Shown one piece after another: positions 24,944-34,523 of a stretch of 64,000 bases of DNA. This stretch comes from MVYY01 sp012517575 (GTDB lineage Bacteria; Bacteroidota; Bacteroidia; Bacteroidales; Paludibacteraceae): contig JAVLUG010000016.1 in NCBI GenBank assembly GCA_031629035.1, positions 1 to 64,000 on the forward strand, in the 5' to 3' direction. Each line of letters starts with the position of its first letter. The stretch's first letter is position 1. The position numbers and the translations under genes are program-made. The notes beneath the pieces are model-generated. The model saw only the letters and a list, made by a program, of their open reading frames with translations. It searched no databases and was not told the DNA's origin.

Positions 24944-26314
24944 ATGAGCAAGAAGTTGTTACTTCCCGGCGATGACGAATTTAAGGACATTATTCGCAGA
25001 TACGAACAGTTCCTTTCGGGCAATGCTTCCGGATACTTCGACGTGGAAGAATTTGAAAATATTGCTGAATACTATTTGCGGAGAGGGAGAACCAAAGATT
25101 CTTCAAAAGCTGTAGAATTTGGTATGAAGCTTCATCCGGGCAGTACGGTTTTGAAAGCCAAACGTGCCAAAATTTATCTGGCTATGGGTGAAATCAGTAA
25201 AGCCTATCAATTGCTGTCAACGCTCTCGGAAGCCGATTATGAAACTGTTTTGCTGAAAATAGAAGCATTGGTTCGCATGGAGCGATATGGCGAAGCTCAA
25301 AAACTCGTTAATAGCCTTACAGCAGATAATTCCGGAGATTTGGATAATATTTTGCTGGATATTGCCTACATTTATCTCGAACACGATAATTTTGAAGAAG
25401 CTGCACAATACCTTTTAAAAGGTTTTCAAATCAATCCACGTAACATTGATTTAATGTTTGAATTGGCTTTTTGCTACGAACAGTTGGAAGAAAACGAAAA
25501 AGCTATTCAAATATACAATCGCATCCTCGATTTGGATCCATTTTCCGGAGAAGCATGGTTCAATTTGGGACAGATATATTATACTCTGCAGGAATTTCAG
25601 AAAGCTATTGAAGCTTACGAATTTGTTTTGGCAGTCGACCCAACCGATACTTTGGCTTTATTGCAAAAAGCTCATGCTCATTTTCAGCTTGATCAGTTTC
25701 AGAAAGCCATTGAAAATTATGTTGAATACGCCGAAATTACCAACGACCTTGCTTCAACCAGTTTATTCATTGCTGAAAGTTACGAAAAACTTGAGCAATA
25801 CGATAATGCAGTTGCATATTACAAAATTTCTTTGAAAGAAAATCCAAAGAATTCTGAAATATTGGTCGGAATTGGCGCCTGCCTTTTGGAGGAAGAAAAA
25901 TTTTCAGAAAGTATTCAGTATCTTTCGCAGGCATTGGAAATTAACAATACTTCTCCCGATGCGTGGATATATTTGGCGGAAGCTTATTTAGGTTTAGACA
26001 ATATTGATAAAGCGCTGCAATATTACATAAAATCACTGAGCATCGATCTAAAGCAGACTGATGCCCTCATGGCTGTAGCAAATATTCATCTCGAAAAAAA
26101 GGAATATTCGATGGCTCTTAAATTTTATAAAGCGGCTTATGAACTTGATAATTCCCTGGAATACATTAACTTGTTTCTTGCGGCCACTTATTACAAATTG
26201 GGAAAGAAAGCAGAATCTTATCAATATCTTAAAAAAGCTTTGGAAGAAGACGAAGAATCCATCAACTTGTTTCTTGAGATTTGTCCGGAAGCAGCCGTTC
26301 ATCCAACCAACTAA
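24944..26314 (+). CDS. Cytosolic TPR protein
   Basis: A 456-residue protein with no signal peptide, made of about ten tetratricopeptide repeats from residue 35 to 440. Clear examples are AWFNLGQIYYTLQEFQKAIE and AWIYLAEAYLGLDNIDKALQ. The C-terminus is acidic. It has no catalytic motif and probably acts as a scaffold or adaptor. It lies 21 bases before aroE and shares its promoter; this pairing is seen in Bacteroidales, but I know of no functional tie to the shikimate pathway. Confidence 0.88.
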   Translation: MSKKLLLPGDDEFKDIIRRYEQFLSGNASGYFDVEEFENIAEYYLRRGRTKDSSKAVEFGMKLHPGSTVLKAKRAKIYLAMGEISKAYQLLSTLSEADYETVLLKIEALVRMERYGEAQKLVNSLTADNSGDLDNILLDIAYIYLEHDNFEEAAQYLLKGFQINPRNIDLMFELAFCYEQLEENEKAIQIYNRILDLDPFSGEAWFNLGQIYYTLQEFQKAIEAYEFVLAVDPTDTLALLQKAHAHFQLDQFQKAIENYVEYAEITNDLASTSLFIAESYEKLEQYDNAVAYYKISLKENPKNSEILVGIGACLLEEEKFSESIQYLSQALEINNTSPDAWIYLAEAYLGLDNIDKALQYYIKSLSIDLKQTDALMAVANIHLEKKEYSMALKFYKAAYELDNSLEYINLFLAATYYKLGKKAESYQYLKKALEEDEESINLFLEICPEAAVHPTN

Positions 26315-26335
26315 TTCCTCTAAATTCAAAATAAA

Positions 26336-27082
26336 ATGAAACTTTTTGGATTGATTGGCTATCCTTTGGCACATTCTTTTTCAAAACGCTATTTTACAGA
26401 AAAATTTGAAAAAGAAAAGATAAATGCCCGTTACGATTTATACGAACTCAAACAAATTGAACTTTTTTCCGAACTAAAGAAACTTCCTGAACTTTCAGGA
26501 TTGAATGTTACGATACCCTATAAAGAAAGCATTCTTCCTTTTCTTGACGAAATTGATGAAACTGCTTTGCAAATTGGAGCTGTAAATGTCATTAAATTTT
26601 CAGGAAACAACAAGACTCTGAAGCTGAAAGGTTATAATTCCGATAGTATTGGTTTTGAAAACGCGTTACTTCCTTATTTGCAGCCTTTCCATAACAAAGC
26701 GCTTGTATTGGGGACGGGAGGTGCTTCAAAAGCCATTGTATTTGTTTTAAAGCGTTTGGGTATTGAGGTTACGCTTGTTTCGCGAACACAGGGCATTGGA
26801 AAAATTACCTATGAAATGCTGGACAAAGAAATTATGGAACAGCACAAACTGATTATCAATGCTACGCCAGTCGGAACTTTTCCCCATTCTGAGGAATATC
26901 CACCGATTCCTTATCAGTTTTTGACTCCGCAACATTTTTTGTTCGATGTGGTTTATAATCCAGCTCAAACTTTGTTTCTGAAAAAAGGCAAAGAAATGGG
27001 ATCCAATGGTATAAACGGAGAAGCCATGTTGATTGGCCAGGCTGAAGCGTCGTGGAAAATATGGAACAGTGGAGAAGAGTAA
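26336..27082 (+). CDS. aroE: Shikimate dehydrogenase
   Basis: Reduces 3-dehydroshikimate to shikimate with NADPH in aromatic amino acid and chorismate synthesis. The substrate-binding half shows GYPLAHSFSKRYF, NVTIPYKESI with the catalytic lysine, and YNSDSIGFENAL with the catalytic aspartate. The Rossmann half has GTGGASKAIVFVLKRLG and INATPVGTFP, and ends with GEAMLIGQAEASWKIW. At 248 residues it is slightly shorter than the enterobacterial enzyme, as usual in Bacteroidota. It is cytosolic and translated as the second gene after the TPR protein. Confidence 0.95.
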   Translation: MKLFGLIGYPLAHSFSKRYFTEKFEKEKINARYDLYELKQIELFSELKKLPELSGLNVTIPYKESILPFLDEIDETALQIGAVNVIKFSGNNKTLKLKGYNSDSIGFENALLPYLQPFHNKALVLGTGGASKAIVFVLKRLGIEVTLVSRTQGIGKITYEMLDKEIMEQHKLIINATPVGTFPHSEEYPPIPYQFLTPQHFLFDVVYNPAQTLFLKKGKEMGSNGINGEAMLIGQAEASWKIWNSGEE

Positions 27083-27090
27083 AATTTTTC

Positions 27091-27136
27091 AAAAAAATCC
27101 GCACGGAAAGTTTTCTTTTGAAAAATCCCGTGCGGG
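27091..27136 (-). terminator. Terminator of the purD-cmk-ispH-pfkA unit
   Basis: CCGCACGG (27099-27106) pairs with CCGTGCGG (27128-27135), with an inner TTTTC/GAAAA stem. On the minus strand the hairpin is followed by a run of seven T, so it ends the pfkA transcript. Confidence 0.82.
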
Positions 27137-27175
27137 AAAAGAGGTTTTCAAAAAACCTGATGGTGTGAAAATGGT

Positions 27176-28159
27176 CTATATCGACAGGATTTGAATTACT
27201 CCCAATAAATCTTCATTCACGGGTTTGTCGAATTTAATGGCTTTTGTAAACGGGACATGCACAATTTCGTCATTTACGATGCCAATCATTATACTGCGTT
27301 GTTCATCCAGCAAAGCATCTACGGCAGCTACGCCCATGCGGCTGGCTAAAATTCTGTCGGAAGCAGTAGGCGATCCACCTCGTTGAATATGTCCCAAAAT
27401 GGTTACGCGCACATCATATTCGGGATGTTCACGGCGCATTCTTTCAGCCAAGCCATTGGCGCCACCGGTAACTTCACTTTCGGCAACAATGACAATACTG
27501 CTGTTTTTTGATTTTCTGAAGCCATTTTTAATCAGTTCTTCCAACTGATCGACTTTTGTTTCTCTTTCAGGAATAATGGCCGCCTCAGCACCGGAAGCCA
27601 AAGCACTGCTTAAAGCCAGAAAACCGGCATCACGTCCCATTACCTCGATAAAGAATAAACGTTCGTGAGAAGAAGCTGTATCCCGAATTTTGTCCACTGC
27701 ATCGATAATCGTATTTAAGGCTGTGTCATAACCAATGGTTACATCTGTTCCCCATAAATCGTTGTCTATTGTTCCTGGCAAGCCAACAATCGGCACGTTA
27801 AATTCCTGAGCAAAAATCCGAGCGCCGGTAAACGTCCCATCACCTCCGATAACAATTAATGCATCAATTTCTTCTTTCCTCATGTTTTCGTAGGCCGTTT
27901 TTCTTCCTTCGGGCGTCATAAATTCAGCACATCTGGCAGTTTTAATAATTGTTCCTCCCTGCTGGATAATGTTGCTCACATTTTCAGTTTTAAACTCTTT
28001 GATTTCTCCCGTTATCAATCCTTTGTAACCTCTGTAAATTGCCTTTACGCGAATACCGTTGAAAATTGCCGTACGTGTTACTGCTCTGATAGCAGCATTC
28101 ATTCCAGGAGCATCACCTCCCGAAGTGAGTAATCCGACACATTTAATTTCGTATTTCAT
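27176..28159 (-). CDS. pfkA: ATP-dependent 6-phosphofructokinase
   Basis: Phosphorylates fructose 6-phosphate in glycolysis. All group A motifs are present: TSGGDAPGMNAAIRAV near residue 11, the nucleotide segment GGDGTFTGA, the catalytic PGTIDNDLWGTD and EVMGRDAGFLALSSALA. GGDGT followed by TFTGA, with glycine where pyrophosphate enzymes carry aspartate, indicates ATP as donor. Length of 327 residues is typical. It follows ispH with a 42-base gap and is the last gene of a four-gene minus-strand run. Confidence 0.96.
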   Translation of the reverse strand: MKYEIKCVGLLTSGGDAPGMNAAIRAVTRTAIFNGIRVKAIYRGYKGLITGEIKEFKTENVSNIIQQGGTIIKTARCAEFMTPEGRKTAYENMRKEEIDALIVIGGDGTFTGARIFAQEFNVPIVGLPGTIDNDLWGTDVTIGYDTALNTIIDAVDKIRDTASSHERLFFIEVMGRDAGFLALSSALASGAEAAIIPERETKVDQLEELIKNGFRKSKNSSIVIVAESEVTGGANGLAERMRREHPEYDVRVTILGHIQRGGSPTASDRILASRMGVAAVDALLDEQRSIMIGIVNDEIVHVPFTKAIKFDKPVNEDLLGVIQILSI

Positions 28160-28201
28160 TTCTATTTGTTGATTAATTGATTATCAAAAAAACTATTAAA
28201 A

Positions 28202-29065
28202 TTAGGCGAACCTTTCTTCCAAACGTTTGGCAACGCAATCCATCAACCATTGTGGCGTGGAAGTGGCACCACATATACCAATTTTTTTATCCTTGTCGAT
28301 ATCGAGTTCATCCACCTGTTTGCAATTTGAAATATAAAAGGTCTGTGGATTTATATTTTTGCAATGTTCAAAAAGGACTTTCCCGTTTGAACTTTGCTTG
28401 CCACCTACAAAAAGAATAATATCGTTTCGCTGTGCAAAATTAATAATATTTGGTATTCTGTTGGCTACTTGGCGACAAATTGTGTCGCTAAAAATAAAAT
28501 CATCCTTTCGTACCATGCGTTTTGAGATTTCCTCTGTCAAAAGCTGGTAATGTTCAAGATCTTTGGTTGTTTGAGAAAACAAATGGACTTTTTTTGAGAA
28601 ATCTATTTTATCCAAATCTTTTTCTTCTTGTATTACAATGGCTTTCCCTTCTGTTTGCCCTACCAGCCCTTTTACTTCCGCATGTCCTGTTTGTCCGTAA
28701 ATAACAACTTGCCCGCCTTCTGATGTCAATTCTTCAAATTTTTTTTTGATACGCGATTGCAATTTTAGTACCACCGGACAGGTGGCATCAATGAGGGTAA
28801 TATTATTCTTTTTGGCAATTTCGTACGTGCTTGGAGGTTCCCCATGAGCACGAATCAGCACTTTTACATCATGCAGTTGATTGAACTGCTCATAATTGAC
28901 AGTAACAAGCCCCAATTGTTGAAGACGTTCCACTTCCTCCTCATTGTGGACAATATCTCCCAGACAATACAATGTGTTTCCTTTTCCCAATTCTTCTTCT
29001 GCTTTTGCAATAGCTTTAATCACGCCAAAGCAAAATCCGGATTTGTTATCTATTTCTATTTTCAA
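28202..29065 (-). CDS. ispH: 4-hydroxy-3-methylbut-2-enyl diphosphate reductase
   Basis: Last enzyme of the MEP pathway, giving IPP and DMAPP through a [4Fe-4S] cluster. The three cluster cysteines are visible in SGFCFGVIKA (about residue 12), DATCPVVLK (about 96) and DTICRQVANR (about 195). IYGQTGHAEVKG and the C-terminal GICGATSTPQWLM are also family marks. Length of 287 residues is normal. It lies between cmk and pfkA, an order common in Bacteroidales. The polyprenyl synthase at 61669 would use its products. Confidence 0.97.
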   Translation of the reverse strand: MKIEIDNKSGFCFGVIKAIAKAEEELGKGNTLYCLGDIVHNEEEVERLQQLGLVTVNYEQFNQLHDVKVLIRAHGEPPSTYEIAKKNNITLIDATCPVVLKLQSRIKKKFEELTSEGGQVVIYGQTGHAEVKGLVGQTEGKAIVIQEEKDLDKIDFSKKVHLFSQTTKDLEHYQLLTEEISKRMVRKDDFIFSDTICRQVANRIPNIINFAQRNDIILFVGGKQSSNGKVLFEHCKNINPQTFYISNCKQVDELDIDKDKKIGICGATSTPQWLMDCVAKRLEERFA

Positions 29066-29136
29066 AATTTTTGTGCTTTAATGAGATTAAAAAACGAAAA
29101 TAAACGCCGAAACTTTCAATGATTCAACGTTGTATT

Positions 29137-29823
29137 TTATTCTAACGTTTTTTGGTAAAATAAAGTTTTGAGCAACTCTCTCTGCTCATTTCGAGTAAGA
29201 TTTGAATTATCGATGATTATGGCGTCATCGGCTTTTCTGAGTGGGCTCTCCGCACGATGAAGGTCTCTTTCGTCCCGTTCTTTTATGTTGGCAAGCACTT
29301 CTTCAAAACTCACTTTTTCACCTTTGGCCAACATTTCCTCCATTCTTCTTCGAGCTCTAATTTCGGGACTTGCAGTTAAAAATATTTTTAGTTCAGCTTG
29401 AGGAAAAACCACCGTTCCTATATCTCTTCCATCCATTACAATTCCTTTTTGTAAACCCATTTGTTGTTGCTGCCTTACCAGTTCTTTCCGAACAAAGTCT
29501 AAGGCGCTCACTCTGCTGGCAGCATTTGCAACTTCCAATGTTCTGATTTCTTTTTCGACATTTTCGCCATTGAGATAGGTTTCAGAAACTCCCTGTTCGT
29601 TGGGTTTAAAATCGATTTTCAAAGAGCCGATATTTTTTTTAAGTTCTTCGATATCAATATCATTTTCCGTTATCCAGCCATTGCGTAGAGCATACAGTGC
29701 AACGGCACGATACATAGCTCCCGAATCAATATAAGTATATCCTACATCCTGAGCAAGGTCTTTTGCCATTGTACTTTTACCTCCGGACGAAAAGCCATCA
29801 ATAGCGACAACAATCTTTTTCAT
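29137..29823 (-). CDS. cmk: Cytidylate kinase
   Basis: Phosphorylates CMP and dCMP. The P-loop appears in IDGFSSGGKSTMAKDLA, followed by GAMYRAVALYAL and the substrate segment MDGRDIGTVVFP. The lid region ARRRMEEML and the conserved ERDERDLHRAESPL near the C-terminus complete the family pattern. At 228 residues it is the long bacterial type. It lies 39 bases after the purD stop on the minus strand and 71 bases before ispH. Confidence 0.96.
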   Translation of the reverse strand: MKKIVVAIDGFSSGGKSTMAKDLAQDVGYTYIDSGAMYRAVALYALRNGWITENDIDIEELKKNIGSLKIDFKPNEQGVSETYLNGENVEKEIRTLEVANAASRVSALDFVRKELVRQQQQMGLQKGIVMDGRDIGTVVFPQAELKIFLTASPEIRARRRMEEMLAKGEKVSFEEVLANIKERDERDLHRAESPLRKADDAIIIDNSNLTRNEQRELLKTLFYQKTLE

Positions 29824-29862
29824 CGAAATTAATTTTTATTTGCAGCAAGGAATTTCATGTTT

Positions 29863-31131
29863 TTACAAATCGAATCCAATATCTTTACGGAAATATTTTC
29901 CCTCAAAATTAATTTTCTCGGCATTTCTTAACGATAGTTCCAGCGCTTCCTTCTTGGTTTTGCCATAGGAACTTATGGCCATTACTCTGCCGCCGTTGGT
30001 TACCAATTTTCCATCATTCAAGGCGGTGCCGGCATGAAAAATAATACTTCCTTCCACTTTATCCAAACCGAAAATTTCTTTCCCTTTTTCATAATTTTGT
30101 GGGTAGCCGCCGGACACCAGCATCACTGTAGCAGCGAAACGCTCGTCTATTTCGATTTCCTTTTCATTTAAATTTTCGTTGACTACGCCTCCCAATAAAT
30201 CTACAAAATCGGATTTTATTCGTAACATTACGGCTTCCGTTTCGGGATCGCCCATCCGAACATTGTATTCAATTACATAAGGTTCTCCATCAACATTTAT
30301 CAATCCGAAGAAAACAAAACCTTTATAAACAATTCCTTCTTTTCTCAATCCACTGATGGTAGGTTGAATAATTCGTTTCTCCACTTTCTGCATGAAATAT
30401 TTATCGGCAAATGAAACCGGCGAAACAGCGCCCATTCCTCCGGTATTTAATCCGGAATCTCCTTCGCCTATTCGCTTGTAATCTTTGGCTTCCGGCAAAA
30501 TTTTGTAATTTTTTCCATCAGTAACCACAAATACCGAGCATTCGATACCCGTAAGAAATTGTTCAATTACAACGGTTTTGCTTGCTGTCCCAAATTTTCC
30601 TTCCAACATCGACTTTAATTCCTGTTCGGCTTCGTTCTGATTTTCAATAATGAGAACGCCTTTCCCAGCAGCAAGCCCATCAGCTTTCAAAACGTAAGGA
30701 GAAGAAAGTTGCCTGAGAAACTGAATGCCCTCGTTTATGTTTTCTGAAGTTACGCTAAAATATTTGGCAGTTGGGATGCTATGCCGAAGCATAAACTTCT
30801 TGGCGAAATTTTTACTTCCTTCCAATTGCGCAGCAATTTGTGATGGTCCGATGACAGATATATTTCTCAACTGTTCATCCTTGGCAAAAAAATCGACAAT
30901 GCCATTAACCAAAGGATCTTCAGGCCCCACAACCACCCAATCGATTTTATGTTCAAGTACTGCTTTTTTGATGGATTGAAAATCATTTGCCGAAATGGAG
31001 AGGTTCGTTCCCAGAGAGGATGTGCCGGGATTTCCGGGCGCAATATACAGTTTTGTGAGCTGTGAACTTTGAGCAATTTTCCATGCCATGGCGTGTTCGC
31101 GACCACCGGAACCCAGTAGTAATATATTCAT
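29863..31131 (-). CDS. purD: Phosphoribosylamine-glycine ligase
   Basis: ATP-grasp enzyme joining glycine to phosphoribosylamine in purine synthesis. It begins MNILLLGSGGREHAMAWKI and contains VLKADGLAAGKGVLI, IECSVFVVTDG and GGMGAVSPV with the downstream MGDPETEAVM segment, all typical. The frame is open to 31167 but the extra 12 residues have no family counterpart; the ATG at 31131 starts exactly where GARS proteins begin. It is the first gene of the minus-strand run continuing with cmk, ispH and pfkA. Confidence 0.96.
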   Translation of the reverse strand: MNILLLGSGGREHAMAWKIAQSSQLTKLYIAPGNPGTSSLGTNLSISANDFQSIKKAVLEHKIDWVVVGPEDPLVNGIVDFFAKDEQLRNISVIGPSQIAAQLEGSKNFAKKFMLRHSIPTAKYFSVTSENINEGIQFLRQLSSPYVLKADGLAAGKGVLIIENQNEAEQELKSMLEGKFGTASKTVVIEQFLTGIECSVFVVTDGKNYKILPEAKDYKRIGEGDSGLNTGGMGAVSPVSFADKYFMQKVEKRIIQPTISGLRKEGIVYKGFVFFGLINVDGEPYVIEYNVRMGDPETEAVMLRIKSDFVDLLGGVVNENLNEKEIEIDERFAATVMLVSGGYPQNYEKGKEIFGLDKVEGSIIFHAGTALNDGKLVTNGGRVMAISSYGKTKKEALELSLRNAEKINFEGKYFRKDIGFDL

Positions 31132-31167
31132 GTCGTAGAGTTGTTTTTCGTTGTACAAAAGTAACAT

Positions 31168-31529
31168 TTTTCATGTTTTCAGGCAAACAAGAAAAGCCGT
31201 TTGTACGGCAACAACTCATTGAAACAGAAAAATCAAAAAACGGATAAAACCCTATAAAAAAAGAATGGCAGCCACGCCTGACTACCAATCTTCCTTATTA
31301 ACCTTAAATCTAATACCATGAAAAAAATCACAATGCAAAAGTATAAATTTTGATTGATTTGCCACTAAATTTTTTTCAAAAAAAAGGAAAATATAACAAG
31401 TTTTTAATGAGATATAAAGCTTGAAAAATTTATTGACCAAAAATTTCTTTTCTATAGTTTTTTAAGAATACTTTTTAGTGGACTGAATCTCAGAAGAAAA
31501 TTACATTTTTATATAGCTTGTTTTTACCG
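31168..31529. other. Intergenic gap with a possible decayed 5' leader
   Basis: A 362-base gap with no credible gene. At 31318-31353 an ATG opens an eleven-codon frame (MKKITMQKYKF then stop), preceded by a pyrimidine- and TTAA-rich leader such as often precedes surface-protein genes in Bacteroidales. It may be the decayed start of a lost gene or chance. Confidence 0.3.
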
Positions 31530-32678
31530 TTAAACTACTTTTTTAAGGAGAACCTGGGATTTGAATTCCTGCAACGTCAGTTTGTGTCTGGTAGCAATGG
31601 CACGTTTCATGGAATCAACCGAACCGAAGCCACAAGTTTCTGCCAAAACCGAATTTGAATATTCGGGATTGAATAAAATTTTTTCTTCGAGCTCCTTTAA
31701 ACGATAATTATTTACAAATGCACTAAAATTTTGGTGAAAATGATGATTGATTAGCGATGAAACATAAGTTCGATTGGTACCGGTTAATCGGGCAACATCC
31801 AGAATGGTAAGACTGCTGTTTAGATAAATTTTTCTGTCATTAAAAAGATAATCAATTTTATTTATCAATTCGTTTTGACGATTTAGCGAAAGTTCTTCAA
31901 GCTTTTGTTGAGTCTCAGTTACATTGTCTGTTTCGTAAGCCGGATTTAAAGATTTTTGCTTATTTCCAAGCCACCCGATTATATACAGCATGGAAGAAAA
32001 AATCACTGAAGCTGCAGACAAATAGGTGATTTCGGAAATAAAAAATCCACGTCCCAACATTCCCAAAATAAAGGAAGATAAAGCGGTGATGATAAGCGTA
32101 TAATTCAGTAATCTGACTTTTGATATGCTGCTATCTTCAATATCGGAATAATATTGTGCTGCCTTGTGCCCATATTTCTTTATCAAACGGAAATTACCGA
32201 TTACCGTTAATATTACCTGAATTAAAAAAACTATCCTAATCAGAAAACTGATGATTTCTAAATAACTTAAATGATTCAACGTGTGTTGTATCTCTCCAAA
32301 AAGAAAGGCTTTATATTCTTCTTGGGGGGTGAAAAACACAGCTATGGAATAAAGAATAAACAAAATTGTGGAAGGGAGCAGATAAACAAAATGTTTTTTA
32401 AATGAAAATTTACTGTCGACGGTGAGTAAACGAAAATAAATATAGTATAAAGGATAAACCAGTAAAGAAGCAAATTGGTATATCGGATCTATACAGCAAT
32501 AAGCATTTTCAAGGTTCGAAAAATATAAAAAATGAGAAAAATATACTATGAAGCAAAAAAACATGAACTTTCCCAAAAAGGATTTGGGAACAGAATAATT
32601 ATCTCCTTGAGTATTAAGAACTATACACCAAAAAAGAGTTACATAAACGGGAGAGAGCAACAAAATAGTTTTTAGCAT
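31530..32678 (-). CDS. Membrane-bound AraC-family transcriptional regulator
   Basis: A 382-residue protein with six to seven hydrophobic segments in the first 240 residues and an AraC-type double helix-turn-helix in the last 100 (SLTILDVARLTGTNRTYVSSLIN, then the second HTH around LAETCGFGSVDSMKRAI). This architecture, a membrane sensor fused to AraC, is common in Bacteroidetes and suggests response to a membrane or envelope signal. It stands alone with its own -7 box, and neither neighbour is an obvious target. The ligand is unknown. Confidence 0.92.
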   Translation of the reverse strand: MLKTILLLSPVYVTLFWCIVLNTQGDNYSVPKSFLGKFMFFCFIVYFSHFLYFSNLENAYCCIDPIYQFASLLVYPLYYIYFRLLTVDSKFSFKKHFVYLLPSTILFILYSIAVFFTPQEEYKAFLFGEIQHTLNHLSYLEIISFLIRIVFLIQVILTVIGNFRLIKKYGHKAAQYYSDIEDSSISKVRLLNYTLIITALSSFILGMLGRGFFISEITYLSAASVIFSSMLYIIGWLGNKQKSLNPAYETDNVTETQQKLEELSLNRQNELINKIDYLFNDRKIYLNSSLTILDVARLTGTNRTYVSSLINHHFHQNFSAFVNNYRLKELEEKILFNPEYSNSVLAETCGFGSVDSMKRAIATRHKLTLQEFKSQVLLKKVV

Positions 32679-32697
32679 AATCTTATTTCCTCTAAAA

Positions 32698-32705
32698 CAA
32701 AATTA
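32698..32705 (-). promoter_or_regulatory. -7 box of the AraC-family gene
   Basis: On the minus strand TAATTTTG fits TAnnTTTG, about 20 bases before the start codon at 32678. The 351-base gap beyond it (to 33029) is very AT-rich and otherwise holds only the hairpin at 32973-33002. Confidence 0.5.
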
Positions 32706-32972
32706 AACTAAAAATATGAAATATAAAAATTTTACCTTTTGCTTGTAAAATTTTACCATCTGCGTAGCCAAAAATTTTTTAATGAATTATTTTTGAAAAG
32801 TTTTTTACGAGTTTCTTATGCGAAAAAAAATAATATAACTTTTGTCGTTAATTGTTAAGGAAATTTTTTATATAAAATAAAATAATTACAACCAAAACTA
32901 TTCACAATTTATTTGTCTGAATATTTTCTGAAGTTTTGATTTTTTATCTGTTTTTGTTTACATTTTATCCAG

Positions 32973-33002
32973 AATAGGGTTGCCCATATCGACAACCCTA
33001 TT
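32973..33002. terminator. Hairpin downstream of the HMA-domain gene
   Basis: AATAGGGTTG (32973-32982) pairs perfectly with CAACCCTATT (32993-33002) around a 10-base loop. It lies 28 bases after the HMA gene stop on the minus strand. A T-rich tail is present only on the plus strand, so direction is ambiguous. Confidence 0.5.
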
Positions 33003-33029
33003 TTATTTAATCTTTTCTACAGGTTAAAA

Positions 33030-33242
33030 TTATTCGGAAATTTCGATTACTTCATAACCAACATTTTCTACGGCTTTCTTTATTTCTTCATCGCTCAATT
33101 CTTTAGCAACTGAAAGTTTTGCCGAGTTGGAACTCAAGTCGACTTTAGCCTCTACACCATCTAAGGCATTGAGTGCCTTCTCCACACGAGTTGCACAATG
33201 CGAACAACTCATACCTTTGATTTTCAATGTTTTTTCTGACAT
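33030..33242 (-). CDS. Heavy-metal-associated (HMA) domain protein, CopZ-like
   Basis: A 70-residue stand-alone HMA domain with the metal-binding motif GMSCSHCATRVEKAL near residue 10 and the C-terminal GYEVIE. Such proteins carry Cu(I) or other soft metals to P-type ATPases. No ATPase or metal regulator gene lies beside it; it is flanked by an AraC regulator and a MetH reactivation domain. The metal cannot be told from sequence. Confidence 0.95.
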   Translation of the reverse strand: MSEKTLKIKGMSCSHCATRVEKALNALDGVEAKVDLSSNSAKLSVAKELSDEEIKKAVENVGYEVIEISE

Positions 33243-33332
33243 GATTTATTTGCTTTTTAAAATTTTTCTTAAAAATAAATTATACTGTAATCTAAATATA
33301 TCTTTTTGTTAATCAATAATATATATAAAAAT

Positions 33333-34274
33333 CTAAATATTTCCTGCCAGCCATTTTTTCATTTCTTCTACGGTTTTTCCACGCCTTCTGGCATAATCTT
33401 CCAGTTGTTCGTCATTTATTTTACCTATCATAAAGTATTTGGATTTTGGATGAGAAAAATACAAGCCACAAACTGACGCATTGGGATACATGGCTCCATT
33501 TTCTGTCAGACGAATTCCAATTTTATCGAAAGGTAACAGGGAGTTTAACTCAAAAATTATAGACTGATCAGGAAGAGAAGGATAACCAACTGCCGGTCTG
33601 ATGCCCTGATATTTTCCTTTCAATATGTCTTTCACTGCCAAAGGCTCATCGAGAGCGTAGCCCCAGTACTCGGTTCTAACTTTATAATGCAGCCATTCAG
33701 CGGCAGCTTCAGCCAGTCGGTCAGAAAGAGTTTTTACCAAAATAGCCTGATACAAATCGTTTTGTTTCTCAAAATTTTCGGCCAGCGCTTCTGCCCCTTC
33801 AACTGTCGTGGCAAAAGCTCCAACATAATCGTTTTCGGTGTTTATAAAATCGGACAATGAATAACAAAATCCGTCTGACGATGGATGTTGCTGGCGAAGC
33901 GTAGGCAAAACAAGCGTTTTGTCGTCATAATTTATGATTATATCTTCACCTTGAGATACAGCCTTAAAAAAACCGAAGATGGCATGAATAGATATTGACT
34001 TTTTTTGAAGAAAAAGTTGAAGCATTTGTTGTGCATCACGGAACAATTTGAGTGCTTCTTCGGCTTTGGTACGATTATTTTCAGGAAATTGCTGCAACCA
34101 ACCCACTTCGCAGGAAACACAATCGCAAAGATTCTCTATTCCTTCATATTTGCCGGGTAGTCTCCATGCCAAAAAGAAAAAATTCCAATCAATAAAAGGA
34201 ACAATTTCTTTTAAGTTGATATTATCCAGTTGAATAAGTCCTAATTTTTTTGGTTTTACAGCTATTGTATTCAT
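33333..34274 (-). CDS. Stand-alone B12-dependent methionine synthase reactivation domain
   Basis: A 313-residue protein corresponding to the C-terminal AdoMet-binding activation domain of MetH, which remethylates oxidised cobalamin. The family marks are the helical TVEGAEALAE region, YQGIRPAVGYPSLPDQS with the AdoMet-binding RPAxGYP, and ENGAMYPNASVCGLYFSHP. In most bacteria this is fused to the other MetH domains; here the ORF begins and ends with it and no metH lies in the window. No cobalamin riboswitch motif is visible upstream. It probably serves a MetH lacking this domain, or one encoded elsewhere, in trans. Confidence 0.88.
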   Translation of the reverse strand: MNTIAVKPKKLGLIQLDNINLKEIVPFIDWNFFFLAWRLPGKYEGIENLCDCVSCEVGWLQQFPENNRTKAEEALKLFRDAQQMLQLFLQKKSISIHAIFGFFKAVSQGEDIIINYDDKTLVLPTLRQQHPSSDGFCYSLSDFINTENDYVGAFATTVEGAEALAENFEKQNDLYQAILVKTLSDRLAEAAAEWLHYKVRTEYWGYALDEPLAVKDILKGKYQGIRPAVGYPSLPDQSIIFELNSLLPFDKIGIRLTENGAMYPNASVCGLYFSHPKSKYFMIGKINDEQLEDYARRRGKTVEEMKKWLAGNI

Positions 34275-34523
34275 TTCTTTTAAAAAAAGATCAAATTATT
34301 CGTTAGCTTTTAACAACAAAAGCCTCAAAATTGTTGTAAATTTACTGAAACAAAAGGAATTTTTTTAGAATTCTTCTGTTCGGGGGAAAATTCATTCATA
34401 AGATTTTTTGCAAATCGGGTTAAAGTTGAATTTCGAAACATCGCGAATAATAATTTTCTGAATGAATATATCTAAGAAATCAACAGGCTTTTACTAATAT
34501 GAAAATTAAAAATTTTCGCTTAA

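Noticed and set aside
34275..34400. Cobalamin riboswitch upstream of the MetH reactivation-domain gene
   Set aside because: No B12-box-like sequence or supporting stems were found on the minus strand in this leader.
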